DNA from: Paroedura picta
Taxonomy: Eukaryota > Chordata > Lepidosauria > Squamata > Gekkonidae
Direction of reading: 5' to 3'
Length of the DNA: 64,000 nt
Assembly (NCBI RefSeq): GCF_049243985.1
Contig: NC_135376.1
Location: forward strand, 43,567,001-43,631,000
Made by a program: the position numbers and the translations under genes. Positions 24,088 to 40,300 of the stretch are shown piece by piece. Positions within the stretch are counted from its first letter, which is position 1, and every line of letters begins with the position of its first letter. The notes beneath the pieces are model-generated. The model was not told the DNA's origin and did no database searches. It saw nothing but the letters and a program-made list of their open reading frames with translations.

Positions 24088-25181
24088 CTCTTGTGGATTG
24101 AAACTTTCTCCCCCCCCCAAGCCCCCAAATTAATTTTTTACAGCTTTTCCTGTAGATACTTTGATGCTGGTCAATGACCGTATAATCAATAAATCCATTT
24201 TTAAAGGCACTTCCACATTGCCACAACAGAGATGCATTGTTAATAAAAATCAATATGGAGAAATGCCAGAAAGATATAGCATTCCCCCCTCCTCTTTTCG
24301 GATTTGTGTTCTTTTTGGACTTTATGTCTGGGGGGATTTCTGAGATGCTGAACATGATAACTGGAGCCCAAAAATACATTTTTTGTAAACGGTTGGCTCA
24401 AAAACAAAGCACTCAGACCCCCATATGATTGGGAGAAGGCTGCTCGATAACCTCCCCCCCCCTTCCCAGCTCAGTTCCCACCTCCAGAAAACACGAACGG
24501 GGCTGTGTTTGCCTCTCTGATCCCAGAAAGACCTTGGACACTTTGCAGATTTTATTTTATCATTTACAATGTAGCTTTGCAGTCATGTTGCAATGCAGAC
24601 TGTGGGACAATGCTGCAGAGACCAATGGGATGCGAGATAAAAAGTGGCAAATCCACTTTTTGCAATTTCCTTCATCCCAATATTCAAGGAGCTTGGGAAA
24701 AATGCAAAGCCAGCCTTGGGATGCAGGTGATATCATGTGGAGGGGGCTACAAATCCTGCCAGCAACCAGAGGGTGTCCAGGGGGCAGATTCCTTGTGTGG
24801 AAACAGTCTCAATATTTACTCAAATGGCATAGCTGTTTTCCACATGTATGCCATCAAAAAGGAAGGGCTCCTTAACATCTATATATATGTTTTGTCCAGT
24901 AGTTTGTGTATAATGTTAGACGGTCATCCTATATTCAAGGTTATAGTCTTTTTGAGTAAATACAACATAGTGTTAGCTAAGTAGCAAAGGAATCAGGAAG
25001 GTCTCCTAGTAGGAAGACAGGTGGTGATGTTTCTATTGCACTACAGTTTTCTGCTCCAAGCTTTTGACGCCTGAGTTATAACCTGGAAGTACTTGCAGCA
25101 TCTATTTCATTGGTGCGGTAAAGGCTGTCATAACACCCTTCTTTAAGTGACACAGACACAGCAGATATTGCACATAATTCC

Positions 25182-25187
25182 TTTATT
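25182..25187 (-). other. PGAM1: PGAM1 poly(A) signal
   Basis: TTTATT on plus is AATAAA on minus, about 770 bases past the PGAM1 stop. The implied 3' UTR is about 0.8 kb, as expected for PGAM1. Confidence 0.7.
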
Positions 25188-25957
25188 TTACTGAGACTAG
25201 GGCAAATTCAGCCATTGTACAGTGAAGTGAACTCCAGTGCAGACCCAGCCTATGACAGGTTGGGATACCACAGTGATTGTGGGGCTGAGAAGCAATACAG
25301 AATGATACACAGTATCTGGGCTTACTGGCACTACATAGCAAGATTATGGGACGACACGGGATGATTCCAGGGTGGGTGCTCTTCCCTTCCCTAGCCTGAT
25401 TCCTTCCTAATGGTTTGATGGCAATGGAATATGTTGGCAATTATTACTTAACACAGAACCAATGTAATTCCAGGGACAATTGAAAATATGGCATGGTCCT
25501 TCAACTACACAAAACAAAGCTGCAACAGAGGTATGTTCCTTGCATCACCACTGTGCTCTGAAGCACGCCTACTCTTAAAACCACAGCTGCAACACGTAAA
25601 CCAAGAGATTTTTTAAATCACAGCAGCTGCATGAAGTGGAATGGGGGAGGGGAGTCCTCTTGGAAATGCCAGAGGTCTTCTGGTCTTCATTTTAGAAACA
25701 CTGTAGTCCCTTGCCTGTGGATTGACCAGACACAAATCCACAGCCGCTGGTGGACCCACATCCCTATGGTTCTCTCTCCAGAACCTACTAGGGAGGAATG
25801 AGTGTGGAAGGAAATTGATCCTAAGAAGGGATATGGTCCCAAAAAACTTTTACCTCCTTAGGCTCTTTGAACCCCATCCCTCAGCCTGTGGCAGATGTGT
25901 GCTGGGAAGAAAAAGGATTAAGGAGGGGGGATGTTCTACTACTTGCCTGCCCCACCC

Positions 25958-29947
<3,990 letters not shown>

Positions 29948-30300
29948 GCCGGAAACCACCCAGAGCAGAGGAGGGCGCGAGGGCGATGCGGCTTTCTCTC
30001 CGCACTAAGACCGAAGGAGACGCTCCGCCGCTCAAGGCGCATGCGTGGGGAGCACAGCCTTCACGCGGTTTCACTGCGCAGGCGTCCGCGGCTTCTCCAC
30101 ACCGCCCGTCGAGGACTAAGCCGCGCATAATGCGCATGCTCGCTTTGCCTCGCAGCCTTCCAGGTCCAGGATCGCTACGTGCGCTCCTCAAGAGGGCCGG
30201 TGGCGGCTTTGCGCGTGCGTTGTGGAGTAAGCGTTTGACCCCCTTCTTTGGGCATAGCGCTCACGCGAAGGACAACGTGACCTTCATTCGCTGTGATGTC
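29948..30300 (-). promoter_or_regulatory. PGAM1: PGAM1 CpG-island promoter
   Basis: The sequence is CpG-dense from about 29570 to 30330. NRF1-like motifs are GCGCATGCG at 30037-30045 and TGCGCATGC at 30131-30139. No TATA box is visible. A 186-codon plus-strand frame over 29570-30130 is only the antisense of this GC-rich exon and promoter. Confidence 0.65.
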
Positions 30301-30728
30301 ACCGGTGCAGGCGCGCCGGGCTTGGAGATGGAGCCCGTCCTTCCCATTGCTGGGCTGCGGCCCAAGTGGATGGACCATCGATCCATTCTAGCTCAGTATT
30401 GTCTGCTCTGATTGGCAGGGGCTGACTTGGATCCCTGGAGCTGGAAGCTCTTTCTCAGCGGCCTCTGCTGCCTGCTAACTGCCTGTGCCAGATGCTTTCC
30501 ATCCGCAAGCTGTGCTACCACAGAACTCCAAATATACATTATAATAAAAAAAAGTCTTGTCATCCTGTGATACTCTGTTGTTTCACTGACCACTACCAGT
30601 ATGAAGAATTTATATCCCCTGGTGTCATCTGGATGGAAGCAAAGGAAATCAAAAGAATTGCTTCTCATGAGTGTTTCACTAGTTTTTCTTGAATGTAAAT
30701 AAATTATATCCTTCAGGATCTGGTTAAA

Positions 30729-30885
30729 AGAAGAAGAGTTGGTTCTTATATGTCGCTTTTCTCTACCCGAAGGAGGCTCAGAACAGTTTTATCAGTGCTG
30801 TGTCGAGCCCAAGGTCACCCAGCTGAACCCGGCTCGCCAGATTAGAAGTTCGCACTCCTGATCACTACACCAAACTGGAAAAAGA
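30729..30885 (-). repeat. tRNA-derived SINE, internally deleted
   Basis: On the minus strand it reads as the 49854-50118 family: plus-strand 'gaagagttggttcttatatg', 'cgcttttctctacccgaagg' and 'ccaaggtcacccagctg' are the complement of the tail and body. The middle is shorter than in the full copy. Confidence 0.75.
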
Positions 30886-32976
30886 GTCCTACAATGGTAA
30901 CTGTTGCATTTGGCATTCATATTAAAATGAGAATCTGCAAGGAAATGAATTGTTATTGATAATATATATTGAGCCCAGCATCCTTTTTCACATAGTGCCC
31001 AACCAGCTGCTCAGAGGGCTAATAACAGGATGTAGAAGTCAGGGCCTCATACTGATGTTGCTTTCTAATAGCAGAATTTAGAGTTGATATGGATGGTTAT
31101 AAAGGCAGAGGTTGCCAGTCTTTTCTTTCACAAGGGCTGCTTCTGAGCAATAGTCCATGCTGCTCTCACCAGCATGCTACCAAGCTTTGTTCTGTCCTAG
31201 GAACATGAGCTACAATTGAATCAATCATCTTAAAAGCACAGAGAAAAAATCGTATGAAGAACTTAACACGCCCACAAGCTAAAAAAAATGATGTTTATTT
31301 AAAACATGTATAGTCTGCTCTTCCATTCTACATAAAATCATAACGATGACCTCCTTCCCCAAAACTCTCCTTCAAGTTTAATTCAGACGTTTAAGTTTGC
31401 TGCCCTTCATCTCAAAAATAATACAGCAGCAGGAAGAACTGCTTTGGTAATCCATTCTAGATTGGTCATTCCCATGTCTCCATCATGATCTTGGAAAAGA
31501 CCTGATAACTGGTATTTGGTTGATGCTAACTCAAGAACATGTCTGAATGTAGGCAAGGACTGACTTCTTCAGTCTGATGAAAGAAATGTTAAATTATATT
31601 TCATGTTGCTGATCTGAAGGTGCCTCTGTCTTTAGCATTGGAAATTAGATGCAAGCCATGTTCTTCAGCTCAGTTGACAACTCACCATTCTTAACATTAA
31701 CCATGTATCTCCAATTTCCATGGTGGCTGAAACAGATGGATGAGGGTAGGATGATAGGACATGTGCTGTCCATGAAACTGCAGGTTTTAAAATATTGACA
31801 GCATGTACTTCCCCAGCTTTTACTATGATTGTGTGAATGCCATTTTGGACATTCACAGCTTCACATTTTCAATGTTGCTTCAGGCATAAGTCACTGACTC
31901 TGCCATAGCTATGGTGGTATGTTATGCCAATAACACAAGATTCTGCAGTTTTCGCTCTCTGGCAGGCTTGATTTTCATTATGAGTTTTTTGAACAAGAGA
32001 TAAATATCTTTTATTGGCCATTTAGACTTGCTTTTACCCTCAATATTAATTGGCAGTTTTGGATGCAGTCTTCTATGCACCTTGTCAAGTAGTTCTAATA
32101 AGGATTGCTTGCTTGGTTGATTGTTTCCATCAATGTAGTGTAGCTAGGAGATCCTACAATTGTGTAGCAGACAAAATTTCTAGCTCTCTAGCAGAATCTA
32201 GGGTACACCACAAGGAGGCAAGCTCAAGAAACACCTGAAATCAACTTTTGCCCATTTCTTTAAAAAAAAAACATTTACACCCTATCTTTCAATCAAATGA
32301 TTTTCAAGTCAGCATACTCAGTAACCCTTGACTCCCTGGCTGGGAGCAAAGGCCAAAGAATCCTTCCTGTCACATCTGCTATCACAAACCAATTGGTGGA
32401 TGAGCAGAGGGGGAACATTCTGGGATGCAATGGGCAGGCAAAGATTCTATCTGTTGGAACTGAATGATCTGTACTCCAGAATAATTGGCTTTATTTCTCA
32501 AATGCAAATGAGATCTTAGCACAATGAGGGAATTAATTTAATTGAATGCTAAACAGGTAACTAAAGAAATGAGTGTACTAAGATTTAAATGCATAACAAT
32601 ACAGTTCTAAGAACATACTGGGATTCAAGTGGACCTATATAGGATTGCTCTGAAAACAAATTTCATCACAATATTTTCAAGCCCTTCAATGCTAAGAATG
32701 CTTCCCTGGGAGTAAGCCTCATTTAATAAAATGGCACCTACTTCTGAGTACACCTATTTAGAACTGAAAGACTATTTAACACACCAGTCATTTGATGTAA
32801 GAGAAGGGAGTTTCTAGATGATTACATTTACCTCATTCACCAGTCCAGCTCATGTTTCTGTCTTTTGTGAGCCACATATGGATAAACAGAAGATTTGTGT
32901 GTGCCCCTTTCTTTATATCCTCCGTCTACATGTATAAGGGCAAAAGTAACACTTCAGGCACCTACTGTTTTGGTTG

Positions 32977-33112
32977 CAGTGGGTAGTCAACCTGTGGTCC
33001 TCCAGATGTTCATGGACTACAATTCCCATGAGCCCCTGCCAGCAAACGCTGGCAGGGGTTTCATGGGAATTGTAGTCCATTGACATCTGGAGGACCACAG
33101 GTTGACTACCCC
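32977..33112. mobile_element. Near-perfect palindromic foldback element (hAT-like MITE)
   Basis: Two arms of about 60 bases, starting 'gtggtcctccagatg' on both strands, meet at the exact hairpin centre CCCTGCCAGC-AAAC-GCTGGCAGGG. The arms share 'ggactacaattcccatgagc' and differ at only a few positions. Partial relatives are at 46909, 51729-51800, 58988-59101 and 62288-62356, and the 58988 copy has an 8-bp target duplication. No target duplication is visible for this copy. Confidence 0.8.
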
Positions 33113-34189
33113 ACTAATATTCCTCCTTATCCTTTAGGAATTTGTATTCCACTGGGCTTATTCCCAACAAATAAATATGCATAGGTCTGCCTAAACAAGA
33201 GTCTAAAGTGCTATGATGGTAGCCAATGAATGAATAATGAGTGTAGCAGCCAGTGCCAGAGAAATTGGAGTACAGCGCCAAAGATATTAGGATGAAGTAA
33301 CCAACTCCTCTTGTTCAACTGGAAACTGAGACTGAATGACTGCATACAATCTCCGTCTTTTGCTGTCTCTTTGTAGCTGCGTTTGTGCCTGCCCCGGACT
33401 GTGCTCTTCCTTTCTGGTGTCAGTCATCCAGACAAAAAAATAGGGCAATACTTCCGGTTGCAAATTTGACAAGGGATTATGCTTGTAAAAGATTCTAATT
33501 GCAATTCCTGTCTTTGATTGTGGACAGTAGAATTCTTAATTTACGATTAAGAGCAACGGAAATACACAGGGATGAATGTAAAACCTCAGCAAACAGGAAG
33601 TTAGTTTCTCCTTGTCATCATTGTAATGAAAAAGCTTGAAACATTCCCCAAAGTTTTTTTCCCCAGCAAGATATAAAGACGTCATGACAAACATAACAAG
33701 GTAGCTGTAGTTTTGCAGCCGTTTTCGCAACCTCTTGACTGATTTATTAAACCAATAGTTTGCAAATACATGAAATTAACCCTCATTAAGTTAACACAGA
33801 TATATACGGGGGAAATTGTGAAAACAATTCGAAAGCATTCTGCACGGGAATGTGTAGGTCGAGATTTGTATTTGAGAACTCTTCACACTCTATGTTTACG
33901 TTAGCGTGTCAAATTTATTTACTTAAGTCTCGCCACATCATCTGACGACGAACGTCGGCACACGCCAAGCATATAATAAACCTGTTCAGACTTTGAAGAT
34001 GCCGCACTATTTATTGATGTACAGGACCTTGCTTAGTTACTGTGGCTTGAAAGTATGTTGCCTACTCAGAATAAGCCACAGGCAGTTACAGTGGGGAGGA
34101 AGTAGAACATGTAGCATTAAAGGCCGTGTTACAACAAAGCCATTCTCGTAATGTAGCAAAAGGGCAACGTGGCGCCGCCTGAACCTGTG

Positions 34190-34307
34190 GAAGCAGAACC
34201 GGAAGTTGCCACGCCCCTTGGAAGTAAAGACCCGGAATTAGTTTTCCGGCAAGACGGAAGAAGACGGCTGCACGTGGGTTTCTTGTGGCCTCGGCCGGTT
34301 GCTCGCT
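34190..34307 (+). promoter_or_regulatory. RRP12: RRP12 promoter with ETS and E-box motifs
   Basis: Upstream of the RRP12 ATG there is an ETS-type CCGGAAGT at 34199-34206, a second CCGGAA at 34232-34237 and a palindromic CACGTG E-box at 34271-34276. CACGTG is the preferred MYC/MAX site, in keeping with regulation of a ribosome-biogenesis gene, but binding is inferred. Confidence 0.65.
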
Positions 34308-37300
34308 ATGGGCCGTTCGGGGAAGCTGCGCTCTGGCTCCGCCAGTAAATTGAAGCGTTGGCGCAAAGGATGCAGCAGCGACAGCAACCCGGAGGGGCGG
34401 CGGCATCGCCTGGCGGCTCGCGGCCGTTTGCTTGCTCCCCGATCAGGTTGGGAGGACTGGCGCCTGGGTGTTGGGAGCAGAGCGGATTTGGGGCAGGAGT
34501 AAAGGGGGACTGCCCTGATTTAGTGTGGTGGAGATCCTCCCGGATGATCTAGGACCATCTCAAATTCCCCTTTGAATATGAATAATCCATTTGTATGCTT
34601 CAGCAATTACATAATTACATGGGGCAATAATGGGAGAAATGCTGGTGCTTGTATTGTTTGGAACGAGCTGAGTTCATGCCATCAAAAATGTACTTCTTTA
34701 GGATGGAATAGAGAGAAGAATTCTGTTTGTGCTGGAAAGGAGTCACATTTATTTTATACCCTAAGTTGCTGAGCCATGGTATTAAAAATAGATGTCTCAG
34801 CTGACTAAAATGAAGCCCTTGCATGTGCAATGTTGCTGGTATTTGGTGATTCAGTTCTCTGGTCTTCAATGGAAGGGTTGACAGTAAAAGGAGAGACATA
34901 TCTGTTTATAATAAGCATGAACATTTGTTTTTAACAGTTTGTTTGTTTTGGATGTGGAATGGCTGATCTATAGGTCTAAGTGTTTTTTTCAGAGTTACTT
35001 GAGGACTGTTTTGTTTGTCACTGGTCGTTACAAACCTTCAGTCTTGAAGGGATCCAATATGATGTGATTGTCATGCTAAGACATAGCTGAATGTCGCTTT
35101 TTCTTACAGAAAAAAGCGATCTGACTGTGGATGCACTGAAACTTCACAATGAGCTACAGTCATCAGGACCACTTCCTACTTTTCGGAATGTGGAGGATGC
35201 CCAGGCCTATATGGAAGATGATAATGCAGAAACTAAGACCCATAGATCTTCAGCTACCTTCTTGAGCGGCCTGAGTGACTGCACCAATCTTACCTTCAGC
35301 AGAGTGCAGCGCCTCTGGGAGTCCAATTCTGCTGCTCATAAGGAGGTACCACTTTGTAATGCAGAAATGAGAAGCGCCCAGCAATGGCACTGACAATTTA
35401 AGGGTGTGCTGTCAGCAAATGGATGGTAGAGAGTTGCTTTGTCAAGCCTCTGCTTGCCTTCTGAATCGTTTCTCCCACCAGACTGTACTATGGAAACATT
35501 CACAGGGCATGATGTACGTGTGCGAGTGTAAGTTCGGGGAGAGCTATTAGGGAATCTTACCGAATTGCTTCCAGCTCTCAGTCATGGATTTTGTTATTTA
35601 TTTTAGATCTGTGCTGTGTTGGCTGCTGTCACAGAAGTGATCCGGGCACAGGGTGGCACAGAGAGTGAGACAGAATATTTTGGTGCACTGGTGAGTGTCA
35701 AAATTGTGAGTGGGGCTGGCAACCTGGAGCTTCTAAGGCACCAGCATATATGACTGAGTGTGTTTTAATTCAAATGCTATGATCATAGGACCCAGAGATA
35801 ATTCTATGTTAATGCTCTGCTGGACACATGTGAAGGTGGAAAGTTCTCCTTCCCATCAATAAAAAATGTTTGATCTTTATTGGTCTCCTGCTGTCCTCTT
35901 CTGAGAAGGGTGATGTTAGTTACCCTCCATAGTTTCCTGTTATCATAGACATGTTGGAACATCTGGGCTGATGCTTGGCAAATTGTGCGCTAGCCTCACA
36001 CTGGTTGGGGGCTAATGGCAAGGTTTTCCATGGAAGGGATTATATATTGCCTCTCTGTGTAGGATGGAGTTCATGTGCCTGATTTGCGCTCTGGTTGCCT
36101 CACACCACCATACTATGTTTTCACAGATGACAACTCTAGAAGCAGTTGAATCACCAGAATCCATGGCTGCTGTAGCTTATTTGCTGAATCTGGTGCTGAA
36201 ACGGTGAGTTTTAAGTACACAGGAAGTGTTCCTGGCCCATCTCAGTGACCCACAATCAGGATGCTTTAGAAGAAATAAAGAATAACTCAGAGGGTGCAAA
36301 CTGTTAATTACTTCCAGGATCAAGCCTTCCTCAGCCTTGAACAGAAGATTTAGCCATTGAATTTTTCTGTTCCTGTTGTGGATCCATTTAAACCTTTTCC
36401 ATGAGTCAACAAGATCATTGGGTTTACTTTCGACTTTTAATGTGTACCATCTTGTTTTGGTGCTTTCAGTATAATAAGACTGCTTTTTACCACACTTTCT
36501 GCCCTCTTTCCTTGTATGAATTGCATTTTGCATCCTTAACCATTGTAACCCCTTCAGTAGATATCTTGGATTATATTATATCTTGTTATAGATAGGCTGA
36601 GAAGAACTGTACTTGGAGTTTAAAGTACTAATCTTTTTGTTCTACATCTTGATAGCTCCTATGGCCTTTTATTAGGTTAAGCGATTGAGCAAAGTTCTGG
36701 GAGTAAGCCTAAATGCAAGACAAAGTGAGGCAGCTGAAAAAGTAGTGGAAAGCTTACTATTACTCATACTGCTATCCCTTGTTTTCTACATCCCTAAAAG
36801 GGTACCAGGTCCTGTGCTTATCAAGAAGTTCTCTGATACTTCCAAGGCATTCATGGGCATCTTGGGCTCCCAAGCTTGTGGAAACTCCACCTTGGCCCTG
36901 CGATGGGTAAGAGGTCCAAAAGGAACTAACTTGTGAGGCAAAATGAGCATGTCTGTTTGCAGAGTGGGAGGACCTGTCATAATGGGAGACCTCATTCAGA
37001 AGTGTGATGTGCATCTGAAAAACCATCACTCAAGGGCCATTTTTTCCAATTTCATACGTGATTGTTGTTTTCCACCCTTAAACAAAGTGTTGGGAGCACT
37101 GCTGGAAATCAGGTCATGCCATTGTTGGCTAAAAGGTCCAGGTTGCTATTTTGTGTCAGATATATCAGCAAATCCAATTGATATTGCTGAGAATTGCCAG
37201 GAGCAGCAGCAGAAATGTTCCTTGATATTCATCACATACTAGGACATAGCTAATATGTTAATGCCACATTCTTCCTGCCAGGTGATCTCCTGCTTAGCCA

Positions 37301-40300
37301 CATTGCTGCGGAGGCAGAATCTGGTAGCCTGGAACTATCCTGTCACAATGCAAGTTTTCCATGGCATTCTCAGCTTTACTGTCCATGTCAAGCCCAAGGT
37401 GAGTCGCTGGAGTTGCCTGCTTGTCCATGCTGGAGATGTTAGCTGAGCCCCCAGAGAGAAACAGTTCTGCTCACATTCTGCTCAGTATGGAGTTCAGTTC
37501 AGTTGCACTAATACAAAATGGCTTGGATCCACTGGAGCCTTCTCACACATCGAAACATTGTAATGCTGTTTCTGTGGAGGCAGGATGAGCCTTTCAGGAG
37601 GGAGAAAGGGAAAATGTCGTGTTGCCAGGGTTGATGCTTAACCACATTATTATTGATATTGATGGTATTGATATTTATTGCTCACCTCTCCCCAAAGGCT
37701 CGAGGCAAGTTACAGTGTTAAACCCCCCAATAAAAAAACCCTATACACAATACAACACAGTACAAAGATGTGGCAGTAAAAAACAATAATTGACTATATC
37801 CCACCCCGAAGAAACCATACTAGAGGGGAGGGAGGTAGAGGGCGCTGTTGGCATTCACTACTGTGACTCTGATCCTATAGGGGGGCCCTGATCTTCCTTG
37901 CTGCCCAGCCTTAACCAATGACCTGGTGGAAGAGCTCAGTTTTACGGGCCCTGTGAAAATATGGAAGGGCCTGCAGGGAGCTCATTCCACCAGGTCGAGG
38001 CCAGGACTGAAAAGTGGCCAGGACTGGTTGTGGCCAGGCATGCCTTCCTGGGAAAATATATGGAAAATGTCCAGTGGATCCAAGTCCATGCTCTCCACGT
38101 ATGGATGGTGAGTGTTGGGGATTCTACATCCTGGCTCACTTTCTTCTCATGCTCCTTCCCCTTCTGCAGGTCCGCAAGGCTGCCCAGCATGGTATTTGCT
38201 CCATCCTGAGAGGCAGTGAATTCCTGTTTGGAGATGGGGCTCCCTCACATCACCCAGCTGCATCTTCAACTGCAAAGTTCTGTGTACAAGAGATTGAGAA
38301 GGCTGGAGGTACAGTGGTGGGGGAAGATCATTCAGTGAAAAGTCATTGTATTCTGGAGATCTGATTTCACATTACTATTTGCAGAGTGAAGCATGGAGTT
38401 ATCAGGCAGTTTATAGGCTGCAGCTACTCATAGACGATTGTTATATATGGGTGATGGTGATGATACTGTTAACTGCCTTCATAGGCTGTGGTTGGATGAA
38501 GTACAGAAGAAACCAGCATTGTGTGGGGAAAGGATTAATCTAGTCTCTACAGAATGCTTTTTTGAATTGGGTAGTTCCAAATAGAGATGTGCACTTGGTT
38601 ATATTTAAGATCCTCTGCTATACAAGTATCCAGATCTTGAATATTTCTTGAAATATTTGGAAATATTCAGGTCTAGGTTTTTAAAGCTCCAAACTGGAGG
38701 AGGGGGAAAGTGTGTACATGTGTGTTTTGTTGGTTTGCATTTGGTAGGTTTCTTCCTCAGTGGGGAGGGGGGAGAGAGGCATCTCTGACAGGCAAATAGA
38801 ATCATAAATTAGGGGGAGCTTGCCATGTTGATTCTGCTGGGATTCTTTTTGGGAAGCATTCCCTTCCCTTGCTTCTGTTACCTGGATTGGATTGGATTCT
38901 CTAGCTTGATATGTGGTTTTACCACATTGACTTGTGGCACTTCTGGGACTCTCTGGTTTTATATTGGTTCTGTTGGACTTATTGGTTCTGTTGGACTTGT
39001 TGGTTCTGTTTCTCTTTTGGCCACTGAATGCTTGTTTTAGTGTGTTCTTTGCTCTATTCTTTGCTCTATTGAAAACATGGGTTTTTCTTCAGCATAGGAA
39101 ACCATGGAGGGTGGCTGGGGCATCTTATTCAGGGGCCTATGGAACTGAATCCCTTGGTCCAGTTGAATCTTGGGGGTTCTAAAGTGGGCAGGAAACACCA
39201 GCTCTCCCGATGTTTCTGTGTCATTTACTTAAAAAACTACTACAGCTCCTGGGTGTGAATAATACTTGAATCTCAAACAAAACCCAAATCCAAATATTGA
39301 ATGAGTGTTGGAAACCTGAGTAATCCAGAATACTGATAACTATGCCATCTCTGAAATCTGGATCTGAAAAATACCACTTTTCGGGGTTTTTTTCTGATGC
39401 ACATCCCTAGTTCCAAGGAAGCTGCTTCATTTCCAAGTTAGCTTGGGTAGGAAGATGCTGCATTGGGTCCAAATCATTATGACCAGTGCAAAATGAGAAC
39501 TGGGAATGTCTCAACTCCCACTGCAGACCATTGAATCTGCCCAAATTCTGCTCTGAGGTGGTGTCATAGGCCTGTTGGGAATGGTGGGGTGGTAAACTAG
39601 GGGACGTGCAGTGGGAAAGGGATTCCCCTCCACCCCTATGGAAGTGCAGATACATTAGCAGAACAGCATCTCTTGTTCTTGTCATCTGTAAGTTTAGCTC
39701 TGTCCTCCACTGCACTGAGCCCTTTATGGTTGATAGTTGTATTTAAAAAGCCAAACAAACTCTTGATCAGAGTTTGTGTTTTCAGAGCATGTTAAAAGCT
39801 TGAAGGTGCTCATGGACCTAACCTTGCCATTTGAACGGCAAATTGACATCATGGTCTAGAGCAGCGGCCCCCAACCTTTTTAAGGGTGGGAACCGCTAGC
39901 AGGGGTGGAAGGGAAAGGGCGGCCTGGCGGCGCCACACATGCGCGGCAGCTCCATGCAAACGCACATGCTGGGGGTGGACAACCACTGGTCTAGCACCTT
40001 CTATTGCTTTCATTCACTTGCCAACTCACTCCTTTCTTTGGATGAACTGATCTTGCCATGCTAATCCATTCTTTTGTAACCTTGCAGCTGGACTACAGTA
40101 ATGTGCTTTACATTGGGCTACCCTTGATAGCAACCTGAAAGCTGCAGGTGGTCCAGAATGCAGCATCCAGTTGTTGTTGATGGGAACGTACATTGACCAT
40201 TTTGAAACAGCTACATTGGCTGTCTGTTTATTTTTGAGTTCCATTCGAGGTGCTGGTTTTGGCCTTTGTATATATGGACCAGTCTCTGAAGGTCTGTCTC

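Larger units (their letters stand above)
22372..25170. other. Convergent spacer between EXOSC1 and PGAM1
   Basis: No host gene is seen. The spacer holds two hAT-like insertions (22680 and 23613-24087) and an unclassified squamate repeat at 23066-23248. About 1 kb from 24096 to 25140 has no recognisable family. Open frames there of 100-190 codons have no splice, promoter or homology support. Confidence 0.6.
30412..34140. other. Spacer between PGAM1 and RRP12 promoters
   Basis: No gene is seen in about 3.7 kb of AT-rich sequence. Recognisable contents are a minus-strand tRNA-derived SINE (30729-30885), a decayed unclassified repeat (30968-31105), fragments of a repeat with 'gggagtaagcctcattt' (32700-32765) and 'ccactgggcttattccc' (33147-33192), and the palindrome at 32977-33112. 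Confidence 0.6.

Noticed and set aside
23608-24379. Several 100-190 codon frames on both strands
   Set aside because: All run through the non-coding CpG-rich hAT element and contain Cys/His/Ala-rich chance repeats. No transposase motif is present.
24505-24984. 159-codon plus-strand frame
   Set aside because: Composition and lack of any recognisable domain suggest chance. It overlaps another frame of similar length in the same place.
32050-32519. Short plus-strand frames between PGAM1 and RRP12
   Set aside because: Frames of about 60 codons in AT-rich spacer, with no splice sites, promoter or homology.
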